A DNA stretch of 49,024 nt from Zygnema circumcarinatum (GCA_037447605.1 CM074806.1:2407089-2456112); one strand, 5' to 3'; positions 21,624 through 33,111 are shown, counted from the first letter of the stretch. Notes: generated by a model from the sequence alone, not told the origin. Program-made: numbers and translations.

Positions 21624-23850
21624 GGGGGAACCTTCATTGAACTCGCGATGGCGAGACCATCAAATGTACATGGACAAAGGCAAAATGTGGAACCACGAAG
21701 GACTGGTCACAAAGGACCGAAACACAATAAAACGAAGCTAGGAGCGGAAATCTACGCCTAGGCACAACAACGCAGCCCTAGAAGCAGCTGCGAAGGTCAC
21801 CGATGTGAGGCACGTCGCAAAGAGGGAGCGGCGGAAGTCCACCAACATGATCACCAACAACCGCAGCACGCCGAAGAAGCGTAGAAGCGAGGCAACGCTG
21901 AAGGGCGACGGAAATACGCTGTCGATAAAAAGTAACCAAGATCGCCGGAGGAGGGCTTCCGGGGCCGTGCATCTCGAAGGAGCGATGGGCGCACTGGCGA
22001 AGGAAGGTGTCCAAACGGGTGTCGAGGCAGCCAAAAATCTCAATAGCCATAGGAACAAACTCGTCGGCCGCATCACGGTGAACATATGCACGCTCCTTGC
22101 GAAGGGCCGCATCGCGAGCAGCCACGCCTTCATGATGGGCTGCACGTGACAATAAATCGCGACGGGTTGGATCGGCCAACACAATATCCCCAAAAATGCG
22201 CCGGGCACCATCCATAAGAGCCAAATCAGGGCGAACTCCACGCTCGCCACGAATAGTCGGCCGTGGGGACACCAAGTGGCTCGGCTCCCGTCGCACAAGG
22301 TAGTTAGCTTCTTGAGCCACCGCAGCAATCGCATCGCGCACAACATTATGAGCCAAAATGCGTTCGCCCCCATGTGCGCATCGAAGAAGATGAACGCCTT
22401 GCGCATCAATCGAATCACCACAAACACAACGAGGAGAACCCTGCAATGGCGGATGGGGGAGCCCGAGACGAAGTCGCGCTGCAAGCTGAAACTGGCCTGG
22501 GGTCAAACGAAGGGTGGAAAATATCGGGGTAACAGCCAACCAAGCCCCAGCTCCAGGACCCGCACAAGAACGAAGCCGAGCACGCGCAACATCAGAAGGA
22601 AGAGCCGCAATAAGGGTAGAAAACTCAGCAGCAACAACCTCATCAGTCAAAGTGAGCTGGACACGTGGAACAGACTCGACGGCAAGCGAAACAAATGGGG
22701 GCACACGAGCCTGAGCACTAGCAGGAAGCAAACCATGGGCATCACGCAATGCAACCTGAAACGGAAGATCACCATCATCAACATGAGCGACAACAGACTG
22801 AAGCAACGGACGATCAGCCACAATAAAACGCGAAGCCAAAATAGGAGCAACAAGAGCCCAACTACCCAAAAACGCAGTAGGCGCCACACGAACTGTCGGG
22901 ATGAGTCCTAAACCGCCCGCCGAAATAGGGAGCGAGGCTTGCGTACGTGCAAGCGGACCCTCCGGTCGATCGAAAATACCAGGACCCAAAAGGCGATGAC
23001 ATACAGAAAACAAACGCTCATCGAAAGATCGCAATGACTCAAGGAAAGCAGGGTTAGGAGGGAGAGTTCGCAAAAGGTATGACGGACGCAAAGCAAAACA
23101 ACGAGTAAGCAAAGAAAAAGCCACCTGAGGATCTGAAAGATGTGGAAGCTCATCGACCTGAGACGTATCCTCAACCAAAGCATCATCAACAAAACGATCA
23201 ACATAAGATGCAACGCCAAAAGGGCAGCCTAAAACACGAATACCAATTCCATCAGCACAAGTCTGGATACCACAAGGGAGCGAAAGGGTAGAAGGGATAC
23301 CAACCGGAGACCAAGCAAAACACTTCGACAAATTTACCGTCAAACGCATAGCGGCCAATTGAGTAGTAAAATCAGTAAACGCGACAACGACCTGGTCAGC
23401 AGGGCCAATGATGTGAGTATCGTCGGCCACCGATGGAAAAAGGCAGCCCGGAAAAGCCTGTGCCGAAGCTCGAAGCGCACAAATGTGCGCCAAAGCGAAC
23501 AAAGGACCGCCTAAAGGGTCTCCTTGGCGGGTCCCGGTCGCAGACTCCAAGGTCGCCACTCCACCAGACGCATCGCCAAGAGGAAAAAGGAGCGGGCTCG
23601 AGCGGGCTCGAACGAGAATAAAATGTGCGCACAAAAGGAAAAAGGGACGCAATTGGTGCTGGGGCCTCTCGTAACTCGCGAAAAATCTCATGACGATCCA
23701 CCGTATTAAAAGCATTAGTCACATCAACCTGCAAAACAACCCAATCAAGGTGAAGATCCAACGTCGCACGAATGCCATGAACTACGGCCTCGCAGCCCCC
23801 AAGGGTCGCCACACCAAACTGATAAGGGGAAAAATGGTCTTTTGTTGTTG
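21624..23850 (-). mobile_element. Non-LTR retrotransposon with reverse transcriptase and restriction-like endonuclease, 5'-truncated
   Basis: The minus strand encodes, in order, the reverse transcriptase palm (VLQVDVTNAFNTVDR motif A; TRQGDPLGGPLFALAH; VADDTHIIGP catalytic motif C) and a long connector. A CxC-H-C finger follows (CVCGDSIDAQGVHLLRC), then a PD-(D/E)XK-like nuclease region (GVRPDLALMDG with IFGDIVLADP). This order, with the nuclease C-terminal, is typical of R2/CRE-like site-associated LINEs rather than APE-type LINEs. The copy starts inside the reverse transcriptase domain near 23850 (5' truncation) and stops at 21778. One frameshift near 23600 separates two open frames (23812-23396 and 23715-21778). 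It is caused by an exact 10-bp tandem duplication (23591-23610). The rest of the frame is intact over 600 residues, so the insertion is fairly young. Confidence 0.88.
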
Positions 23851-23879
23851 TTGTTGTTGCTATCCGACCCTGCCCTGAT

Positions 23880-24405
23880 CCTCCGGGCGACCGCTTTACG
23901 TCCGCGCAGCTCGTTTGGGCAGGTTGAACGGGCAGTTCGGGCAGCTCGGCATACGAAAACGTTTTCCGCGGCTCGTTATCCCGCGCCCATCTTTATCGAG
24001 TTGAGATATTTTCGGGCGGCCGCCCCTCGAATCCCCTCCCTCCCCGCCCGCCCGCCCGCCGTGCGATGCGCGGGGCAGTCCTCGCTCCTCGGGCGCGGGG
24101 CTTCGAAACCCGCAAGCTCGGACGAGCTCCAAAACTGCGTAGTGCGTTTTTCATGAGAAAGCAAGCAATAACGCGCTGTTATGACGTCATGAAAGCTTTC
24201 AAAATCGTCAGGAGGACTGCGCAGGGCACGTCCGTCAATAATTACCATTTTGCAGACAACCCTTCCATTCGATATGTTTGCAGGGGACGTGGCAGTGATC
24301 TCTCGGCACTGACGCCATGGATTCTATCAGGCAGGTGGGCCGCCCGCCGGCTGTGACGCTTCGCGGTGCCGTGCACGTCGCTGCCATACGGACATCGGTA
24401 CAGTC
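23880..24405. repeat. Dispersed GC-rich repeat, inverted copy at 34810-34970
   Basis: 23882-24035 matches the reverse complement of about 34810-34970, including GCATACGAAAACGTTTTCCG and CATCTTTATCGA. The copies lie outside the gypsy element on both sides. 24040-24405 is GC-rich, then AT-rich, with no gene recognised. No terminal repeats or open frame identify the class. Confidence 0.65.
24402..24405. repeat. Target-site duplication AGTC, left
   Basis: The four bases before the LTR start TGTAGCAC equal the four bases after the LTR end GTGCTACA at 33112-33115. Extending to five bases breaks the match. Confidence 0.75.
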
Positions 24406-25385
24406 TGTAGCACAAGATAAGTGGGGTTAAGAGAAGACTGCCCAGCTAGTTGCAGGTGCTGTACGGCCACTCGCGCGTCCGTGCTGAAACTAATGAAGGG
24501 TTGGGTTGGTGCTGTGGGCCTGCCTGCAGCATAGAGCCAGGATCCGGGAGATTCAGAGGTACGCGCAGCGGAAGACGTAGGGATCCTGAAGATGTTCCCA
24601 CCGGCGGCTGGACTCGATGCGCAAAGGGCTCTTCCTTGGGGACTCTCCTCCCTTGTCCTCTCCTCGGCTAGTCTCTTAGCTAGGCTTCTAGTTATCATTG
24701 GTCATTGGGAGGAATGTAGGGCAGGATAGAACAAGATGGTAGCTTGGCATAGTGACAGCAAAGGGAAAACAGGACTCAACTCAGATAAAGGTTGTATTTT
24801 GGAAGGTCACCCCAGCCAGCAGTTGGCTGGGGATAGTCATTACAATGAAAGGATCTTCTCACTGATATCTTTGTCTAGCTGGGCTGAATGGGACGTCTAA
24901 ATGCTATCGGCAAGAAGACTCTTTCTCTCTCTCTCTCTCTATCTATGGCATGGAACTCTCTCTCTCTCTCACACTTAGCATCTGTTGCTGGAACTGAAGA
25001 GGAAGAAGAGAAGAACAAGACAACAAACCACACAGCAAATACAAATACTAAGCCCAGCACTAAAAGACAAACAAGCATCACTGACATCCCATCTACCTAA
25101 CACTGACAATAGATCTTGAGCCTTAGTAGTGACAGTCCCTGATTGGCCAACTGCCCACTGAGAGGCCTGACTGACTACGTGGAGACTTCTGATAGGTCAA
25201 CAAACGACAATCGGCGGCATTATGCGGCGCTTCCGAGTGCGCCTTGCTGGATGGTGTGCTGTCCCGTGGGCCGCCAACAAATGGCGCCGCCGTCTCGCAT
25301 TTTCCGTCGGCAATTCATGAATATGAATATGTCAAGTACAACTGAACGGGCGCGGATCCGTCGAACGCAGCTCCGTTACGCTACA
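24406..25385 (-). repeat. 3' LTR of the gypsy element
   Basis: This is 980 bp, aligned over its length with 32102-33111. The outer end TGTAGCAC is the inverse of GTGCTACA at the outer end of the other LTR. It contains a CT microsatellite at 24929-24970. It lacks about 25 bp near 25315 that the right LTR has. Confidence 0.9.
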
Positions 25386-25657
25386 TCTGTAGCATATGCC
25401 GGGGGGGGAACAAGCGCACGCCCCTGCGGGCGCAAGGAAGAAGAGACAAAGGGCAGGGGAGGAGCCAAGGATGACGTGGACGGGAGGCGAGCCGGTGGCC
25501 GTGTGGAGAAGCTTCCTCGTACATCCGGAAATGGGGGGTATCGGCAGGACCGGAGGTGGGGGAGGGGGTAAGACAAATTCGAAATCGAAAGGTACGGCCG
25601 ACAGGCGCAATGTTAGCGAAGCGGCAAAAGTGGCGAGGTGAAATGGACCAATGAGAA

Positions 25658-26902
25658 TTAAGCAGGCGGGGGTCTGAGGAGACCTTGTCGATGCATAAAC
25701 GCTTCGGCCATGGGAGGAACCCGGTACGGCGTGGCGGCACGAATGTCGATCCAGTGTGAACGCCAGCGCCGGGCGTTCCCACTAGAGTCAGGAGCCTCCG
25801 AAATGATGGCCCAACCTGGGATCTCCGACGGACCGACACAAATGAAGGGGCCCAACCACGGAAAAGCCCGTTGAGTCGGTTTGGCGAGATTCCTGAGCCA
25901 AATGAGCTGACGTGGCGCGACCTGATTGGGCGGGAGGGCAGCGCGTCGGCGCCTCCCAAAGTCGGTGAGTTATGCACTTTATTACTTTCCTTTCGAGGTA
26001 ATTGGGAGGCCACCATGGAATCCTAGGAGTTTTAGGCGGAGGGCAGGGAGGCGAAGCTGGGCGACCCGGTGATCCCTAGGGGGCGTCATGTCGTGGAAAA
26101 GAAGGGCTCGGCCCGGAGAAGGAGGTCCCGAGGGAATGCGGGGCTTACGGCCATAGAGGAGCTCGTAGGGAGAGAAGCCAGTGGAGGAGTGAACAGAGGT
26201 GTTGTACGTGAAGACCAGGGAGGGGATGACCTCGCGCCAGTCCGCCTCCAGCTCCGCGCAGCCGCGAACGCACGCATCCTTGACCGTCTGTATGGTACGT
26301 TCTGCAAGCCCATTCTGCCAGGGGGAGTAGGGGCTAGAGGTGTGGTGAATGATGCGGAAGTCCTGCATGAGCTTGGCAAATGCCCCCTTGTATTCGGTGC
26401 CATTGTCAGAGTGGACAGAGTAGGGTAGAGAGTGGCGGTGAATGATGGCCGTCAGGAGGCGAGCAGAGTGGATGGAATGCTTAGATTCTGTCGTATGAAC
26501 TTCCACCCACTTGGTGTATCTGTCCACGGCTAGGAAGACCCGAATGTAGCCAGAGGGGGTGCCGAGCTGGGGGATAGAAAAGGTGTCAATGTTCCAATCT
26601 TCGGCGACGCCTCGTATCGGGATCTCACCCATCTCTAGGGGTTGGCGGTCGGGGGGAGCAGAGCGCTTGCCGCGTTGGCAGCGGGTGCAGGTTTCGATGT
26701 AGCGGCTCACCGCGCCATGGAGGCCGGGCCAATAATAGCGCTCCTGCAGCAGGGCGACCATCTTCTTCTGGCCAAGGTGGAATCCGCTGGGCTGGGAATT
26801 GTGGGCAACATCGGGGCATCTCCAGCATCTGCGTTCATTTGGGGAGAGAAAGAGCGGGGAAGGCGAGGGGAGGTACAGAGTATGCGTAAAGACCATCACC
26901 AA
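25658..26902 (-). pseudogene. Integrase with GPY/F-like tail (gypsy pol)
   Basis: The open frame 26902-25982 holds the zinc-binding region (a His in GFHLGQKKM and CTRCQRGK) and the catalytic core with all three acidic residues: Asp in NIDTFSI, Asp in VHSDNGTEYKG and Glu in WQNGLAERT. After a frame change, LGPFICVG around 25850 resembles the GPY/F module of chromovirus-type integrases. It catalysed insertion of the element's cDNA. The core is well preserved, but the downstream part is shifted. Confidence 0.88.
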
Positions 26903-27060
26903 CAGAGAAGTGCGAGGCTTCGGCGGAGCAGCGAGCCCTCACCGGTGTCCGTGATAAAGGGGTAATGTGCGAGGTCATGACATAGCCGCGAAGGGAGATG
27001 CGAATGGACGTCGTGGCGGCGGGAAATAGAGGGAGGAAGTAAGGAGAAGCGCATAAAACG

Positions 27061-28400
27061 TCATCTATATGAGAGTTCCACGGATCCGCATGGGGGTGGC
27101 GTGGGTGAAGTCAAGGAGTCTCCAGTGATGGAGGGTGTAGTGGCGGTGGCAGGCTGCTCGATCAACCCATTTGCGAATAGGACATCATGCAGGGCTTGAG
27201 CGGCAATAAAAATCTCAATGGGAAGATGCTCAGGGTTCAAGAGGGTGGGTGGAGGGATGGGTTCAGGAACGGCCGGATCGTGACAGAGGAGGGGAGCCGA
27301 AGGATTGCGACTGAGGCCGTCAGCATTGCCGTGACTGCGGCCGGGACGGTGAGTGACCTTGAGCACATTATACTCCTCCAACTTCATCACCCATCGTGCA
27401 AACTTAGGTCGTAGGGTAGCCATGATGTGCGGCCAAGTGATGAGTGGCATGTGGTGATCCCTAATGATAATAATAGGCTGGTAGAGGCATGAAACTTGAA
27501 CTACTCCGGTGCAGAAGAATAGCCATTGCCTCACCCTCGTGGGGCTGTACTTGGTCTCGGTTTCGAACAAACCCCTGCTAGCATGTGACGAGATTGTTCC
27601 CCATCGGGGAAGGCTTGGCGGCCCTTTGCCCCAAATTCCGATGCGACTCAGTCGGCGTCAGTGGCGGTTGGCAGGGGTGGGGGTCAAGTTGATGCGGACA
27701 AGGAGGCACGAGGAGGGGCACTCTTGAGCGCGTGGAAGGCCAAATCCTGCGCTCGGCTCCATTCGTATTGGACTCCGTGCTTCTCCAAGGCATGGAGGGG
27801 ACGTGCGATAAGGGCATAGCCCTTGATGAACCGGCGATAGAATGAGGTGAGCCCCAAGAAGGACTTGAGCTGAGTTAGGGTTTGTGGAATCGGCATGAGG
27901 GCGATCGCTTCAATCTTGTCGAGTGAGGGTTTCAGGCCATTGATGCCGAGGCGGTGCCCGAGATGAGTGATCTCCTGATGGCCCCATTTGCACTTCTTGG
28001 GTGCAATCTTCAGACGCGCACTGATGAGCTGTTGCAGGACTTGGTCAATGTGCTGCAGGTGGGAGGACCAGTCCTTGCTGTGGATCGAAGCATCATCCAC
28101 GTAAGGTTCGCAGAAAGCACGACAGGGGCCAAACACCTGGTTGGCCAGGCGCTGGTGAGTCTGGCTGGAATTCTTGAGCCCAAAGGGAAGCACTGTCCAC
28201 TGCACGAAGCGTGTGGCTGTGCGAAGCCCTGTCTTGCAGCGATCGGCCTGTCGCAGGGGGATCTGCCAGAAGGACTTCTGCATGTCCAGGGCCGAGAACC
28301 ATCGGTCCTCAGGGGAGACGCCGTGGAGAATCAGGTCCACATCCGGTAGCGTATAAGGATCCCACTTGGGGTATGGCATTGATTTCCAGGTAGTCTCCAC
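27061..28400 (-). pseudogene. Reverse transcriptase and RNase H (gypsy pol)
   Basis: 28400-27684 encodes the palm: LDMQKSFWQIPL, VLPFGLKNSSQTHQRL, the catalytic YVDD (28092-28103) and thumb-side GLTSFYRRFIKGYA. The frame then shifts several times. RNase H and connection remnants include FETETKYSPT and VTHRPGRSHGNADGLSRNP (27570-27061). The N-terminal fingers upstream of 28400 are also frameshifted (GPKADGIP). Confidence 0.88.
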
Positions 28401-29158
28401 GAAGCGGGTATGCCATCGGCTTTGGGGCCGAGAAGCGGCGGCGGCCCAAGGTCCTTCTCGGGTTCCATCAAGCGACTGCCATGTTCCTCATCGATCACGT
28501 GCGTTCGACATGACTGCTGAGAAGCGTGAGCGGTAGGGAGTCATGGTCATCACGGGGAGTTGCATCCCCGTGTGTCGATATGGTGCTCAATGGTGGAGTC
28601 TTGCGATGTAGAGGTGAATGTAGATGCGAAACTAGGTGATTCGGCCTTGACACCCAGCGTAGTTGAGAATGCTTGATGCAGATGCGAAGTCTTTAATTTA
28701 ATGCGCCGACCCTCTATCTCCGGCCACTCTTGTCTGCCGATGGGTCACCGTGAAATTTTGGGAAGCTGGAATTACAGCGAGCACGGCGACAAAAGTTCAC
28801 TCCGTCGTGCCGCGGAGGGCTGGATTGAGGCGGGGAAGTCGCCATCGGTCGGGGAATTGGCGATCCATAGGAAGAATAGGTACACTTGCGACAAAATGGT
28901 ACATGGTGATCTGGTGGGAGACCTGCGTGGAGTGGCGTGGCGTTTTAGGGAAAGCCCGAGGAGGTGGCAAAAGGACTTCCGAGGATGATGGGAAGAGGCG
29001 GTCTGTCGCCCAATGAGATAAGTGCGACTGACATGTAGCAAAGTCGATTCGTTAAGCTTCCATCGCAATGAGCCAATGCGAGCCCAGTAGGGATAGGAAT
29101 AGTGCTTTCAGTGACGTGATGGCCGCATTCACGTAGCTCCCCTCGCCAAGGCTGATGA

Positions 29159-30169
29159 TCACTTGGGCACTGCCCAATCCTTCATGTAGGCTCCCCTCAA
29201 CCCCACATATCGGGGAATGGGCTCGAGCGTCTTGTCCAACTTAACCCCTGCAGCCTTCATTACTGGCTTGGACAGAACCGTGCGCATAGCTCTTGTGTCG
29301 ATCATGGCTTTGCTGGGATGACCGTTTAGCCATACATTGACAATAATTCGCACGTTGGGTGTTGGGATCAGAGGGAGGATCTGAATCTGGCGGGGAGGAA
29401 GGCGGGGAGAGCGAACTGGGTCCGGAGGAGGGGCCGTGGCCATGTGGTGGATATCGGCCGGCGAGGGGATGTCCGGAGGAGGTGCCATGGGAACCGTGAG
29501 AGGCCGCAGGGTGGCCTCTGCACTGTCGGCCAGCTTGCGAACTACGGCTGCAGCACCTGGTACCAGCTGCATCAACTGTGATAAGGTAATGCCGATCTTA
29601 GCCTTGTCTCCCATGAGCTGATGAACCATGCGTTCAATCAGGGATGGGCCGTCTGTCGGGGGGGGTGGTCGACGATCGGCTGCTTGGGGGTAGAAACGGG
29701 CTGCCCGAGGGCGATGGGGAGGGTTGACATGCATTTCTTCTGTCGCCGGTGCTGTCGGCTCTGGCTGCGCCTCTGTCGGCTCCTCCTCATCGGGATCGTC
29801 AGTTTCCTCCTCAGGCATGGATCCCAAGGGATGACCTGTGGAAGGAGGGAGGACTGAAGTTCTCCGGACAGGGGTGGCGACCGATGGAGCCGTGCCGGAG
29901 GAGCTGGCGCCGTTGACATTGGCAGGGAGGAATGGCAGGGCATGTGAATGCGGATCACTTTGGTTGACAGGGAGTCTGCGCAAGGCAGTTGCAATCTCGG
30001 CGATCCGGGCTTGAGCACCCTCTTCAGGAGTGATGGGTGGTCGGACCAAGCGGTATGCCAGCGGCAATCTGTCTGCAGTGCGAAGCGCGGAGCAGCCAGA
30101 TCGAGGAGCTTGGCCTACTGCGTTTGTCAGGAAGGGGACTCCATGGGGGTGCAGATGTATGTGGGCCAT
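29159..30169 (-). pseudogene. Gag-protease C-terminal frame with altered active site (gypsy)
   Basis: This 336-residue frame has a proline-rich, acidic linker and ends in a retropepsin-like fold. The active-site motif reads IDTRAM where the family has Asp-Thr/Ser-Gly; the codons are at 29291-29299. The Gly-to-Arg change should abolish aspartic protease activity. The frame ends at a stop after DWAVPK. Confidence 0.75.
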
Positions 30170-31971
30170 TTGCGGGGATGGTATAAGCGGGTGAAGGAGG
30201 TGGAGGCGGGCGAAAGGGAGCCGGAGTCCTCGGTGGTGTGTGAATAGCCGGGAGCATGTCCATGAAGGTGATCTCTGCAGGTGAGCTCCCTACAGCTGCC
30301 TCTTTCCCCTTTCGGGCCTTCTCACTTGAAAGTCTCCGCATGCACACACGGGCATCATGTCCCGTGATCTGGCAGAAGGTGCAGGTCCATGGTCCACAGC
30401 GCAGCCGCGGATTATGATTCAGGCCGCAGGCAAGACAAACGCCCTCTGGAACCCCTGCCTCTGTCATCCGACGGCGCAAATCGGCTCTGGCGGCTTCTCT
30501 CTCTTCGGGTGTTCGATCGGAGTAAGGACCCCGATATCCTGGACGAGAAACATCGGGTATGTGAGGATTCACCGACGGCTCAATGGGATGCGCAGGATCA
30601 TGAGGGTATGGGGAAAGGGGAAGGGGCTTGGTCGCGCTGGCTATAGCCAGAGGCTGCACCATAGTGGCTGCCCGGACGTCCTGAGAAGGGATGCCGGAGA
30701 AAGATGGCTTGTTCCGAGTAGACATAGCGTAGGGTTCATACAACTGCTGATTCTGTGTCTTCAGGAACTGCTGGTAGAGTCGATCTTGTCGTGGATCTGT
30801 AGCATTCATGTAATGTGGTCGTACATGTCGGTTGCCTCTCTCTTGATCCTTCTGAATTCGCTCTGCCCTTTCTAACAATGCACAGGCATGGCGGTGGGTT
30901 ATGCGGCGCAGCTCACGATCCGGTGGAGATCCCTTCGGCCCGGTAGCCTTAGCGGAACCACTGGAAACCGGGAAAGTCAGGGCAAGTTCACCGATGCGTA
31001 TTTGCCATGCGCCGCGAAACGCTTTCGGTGAATTCGAAACGGCCGCTCATCAGCACGGCACTCCTATGCTTAGCGAAGTCGGTCTAACCGCGATGATTGG
31101 ATCACGAAATCCGGCATTGTCGCTGCTTGAATGTGTCCTTGTCAGGTTGCCCGGCGACATCCCGGCTTTGTGCCAGTTTGGGGCCGGCTTCAGTTGGCCC
31201 CGCCTCTCCTTCCAGCTCCAGGGCCAGCTTGATCCAGCGAGTCTTCGCCAGTGCACTTGCTGCCTTCTCCTCAAGATGTCTCAGCCAGGCTTCTGCATCT
31301 TCCTGCTTGCCGGTGAAACCTCTAGTGATGATGCCCGTGGTATCCCTCACCTCACTCTTTTCAGGAATCATGGCTATCAGTTTTGTCATCATCTCTTCCA
31401 TCTTGTCAGAAACCGACTGACACGCAGCTCGCAGTTGGTGCGCGTAAAGTCGAGTGTCCGATCGCCCCCGCCTCGCTCGCGGGGCTTCCTGGCCGCGCTG
31501 GATGGGTGTGGGGTTGTGAACGCCGAGGCGAGGTGTCTTCTCACAGGAATCCCTCGCCTGGCCGGGCAGGATCGCGCTACCAAATACCGCGGCTTCAAGG
31601 GACTCCCCGCCAGTAGCTATCCGGAATCGATCCCACGCTGGTTCTCGCCTCTCGCGGGTCAGCGGTGGGGACCCTCAAAGTTCGAATCCGCACTCTCTTC
31701 ACTTCAAAGATTCCGCGTCGCATGTTTCGACAAGTAGGTCAGTAAGCTTGATCATCCGCTACGCGTATATCGCCAAATGGTTTCTTATGGCCATCACCGC
31801 CAGATGTGGAGTCAGCCGCAGCTCTTCAATCAGTCGATCTGCTCGGGCAAGCCGCATCGATAAGGGTTCTCTTCGGTGATGCCTATCTTCGCCTCTGGAC
31901 CGCTTTCCTCTCGAATCAACTGGCCCCTCTGATTTCCACGCGATGTCCTTCTTGAGGTCCCAAAGTTTCAT
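30024..31971 (-). pseudogene. Gag with CCHC zinc knuckle (gypsy), frame broken
   Basis: 31971-31759 probably carries the Gag N-terminus (MKLWDLKKDIAWK). 31401-31102 is an alpha-helical capsid-like piece (DAEAWLRHLEEKAAS). 30878-30024 includes the nucleic-acid-binding knuckle CTFCQITGHDARVC near 30340-30385. The pieces are in different frames. Gag formed the virus-like particle and bound the element RNA. Confidence 0.72.
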
Positions 31972-32099
31972 CTCAATACTTCATGAAGACCCGCTATCCC
32001 CTTGTTGCTCTTCATCCACGGGCGGCCGTGGATACGTCACGTGATCGGCAACCCTCACGTGACAAAAGGCAAGGCACGCGGATCTCAAGAACCTTCCGG

Positions 32100-32109
32100 C
32101 CTGATACCA
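32100..32109 (-). promoter_or_regulatory. Primer-binding site, initiator tRNA-Met type
   Basis: On the minus strand the 5' LTR inner end reads TGGTATCAGG, matching the start of the complement to the 3' end of initiator tRNA-Met (TGGTATCAGA). The match decays after nine bases. It overlaps the LTR boundary, where the two LTRs differ. Confidence 0.6.
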
Positions 32110-32625
32110 AGATGTTGGGGTTAAGAAGACCGCCCAGCCTAGGTTGTAGCCGGGACGGGCCACTCGCTACACCGGTAATGAAACTAATGAAGGGTTGGGT
32201 TGGTGCTGTGGGCCTGCCTGCAGCATAGAGCCAGGATCCGGGAGATTCAGAGGTACGCGCAGCGGAAGACGTAGGGATCCTGAAGATGTTCCCACCGGCG
32301 GCTGGACTCGATGCGCAAAGGGCTCTTCCTTGGGGACTCTCCTCCCCTGTCCTCTCCTCGGCTAGTCTCTTAGCTAGGCTTCTAGTTATCATTGGTCATT
32401 GGGAGGGATGCAAGGCAGGATAGAACAAGATGGTAGCTTGGCATAGTGACAGCAAAGGGAAAATAGGCCTCAATTTAGATAAAGGTTGTATTTTGGAAAG
32501 TCACCAAGCCAGCAAATTCAGCTAAATGACTGCACTAAAATGGAAAGGATACTGTTCAGTTGAAATCTTTGTATAGAGCTGAAGCTGAATCCAGAACACC
32601 TAAATGCTATCAACAAGAGACTCTT

Positions 32626-32656
<31 letters not shown>

Positions 32657-33111
32657 GGCATGGAACTCTCTCTCTCTCTCTCACACTTGGCATATGTTGA
32701 AACTGAAGGAAGAAGAGAAGAACAAGACAACAAACCACACAGCAAATACAAATACTAAGCCCAGCACTAAAAGACAAACAGCATCGTGGCATCCGTCTCT
32801 GCTCATCACTGGATCGGGTCTTCTGCAACCTTCATAGTGAAGGCTCCTGATGGCAGCTCCACTAGAAGGCTGACTGACTACGTGGAGACTTCTGATAGGT
32901 CAACAAACGACAATCGGCGGCATTATGCGGCGCTTCCGAGTGCGCCTTGCTGGATGGTGTGCTGTCCCGTGGGCCGCCAACAAATGGCGCCGCCGTCTCG
33001 CATTTTCCGTCGGCAATTCCTGGATCAGGCCGGTCGGTGACACTGAATATGAACATGTCAAGTACAACTGAACGGGCGCGGATCCGTCGAACGCAGCTCC
33101 GTTGTGCTACA
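32102..33111 (-). repeat. 5' LTR of the gypsy element
   Basis: This is a direct repeat of 24406-25385, 1010 bp. Its outer end is GTGCTACA, followed by the AGTC duplication. It contains a CT microsatellite at 32622-32685. Confidence 0.9.

Larger units (their letters stand above)
24406..33111 (-). mobile_element. Ty3/gypsy LTR retrotransposon, complete but decayed
   Basis: Two roughly 1-kb direct repeats bracket gag and pol remnants on the minus strand, with target duplication AGTC at 24402-24405 and 33112-33115. From the 5' end (right) the order is gag with a zinc knuckle, protease, reverse transcriptase, RNase H and integrase; integrase last identifies Ty3/gypsy rather than copia. Frameshifts and stops break the frame, and the two LTRs differ by many substitutions and indels, so the copy is old and not self-mobile. 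No clear purine-rich tract lies next to the 3' LTR. The element sits between the LINE and a long-TIR DNA transposon, making 21-34 kb a repeat island. Confidence 0.93.

Noticed and set aside
22276-22911. 211-codon plus-strand open frame
   Set aside because: Antisense shadow of the LINE reverse transcriptase/endonuclease frame, with basic low-complexity composition.
21440-23850. Twin-priming inversion of one LINE insertion
   Set aside because: In twin priming the inverted part lies upstream of the 3' part and tail; here the inverted copy lies beyond the poly(A), so two insertions fit better.
31670-31700. Second tRNA-like B-box (AGTTCGAATCC) in the gypsy gag region
   Set aside because: Flanking bases do not pair as a T-stem and no acceptor or anticodon arm can be drawn.
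30901-31737. 278-codon open frame on the plus strand
   Set aside because: It lies antisense to the gag region of the minus-strand gypsy element, shows no family motif and reads as a shadow of GC-rich coding DNA.
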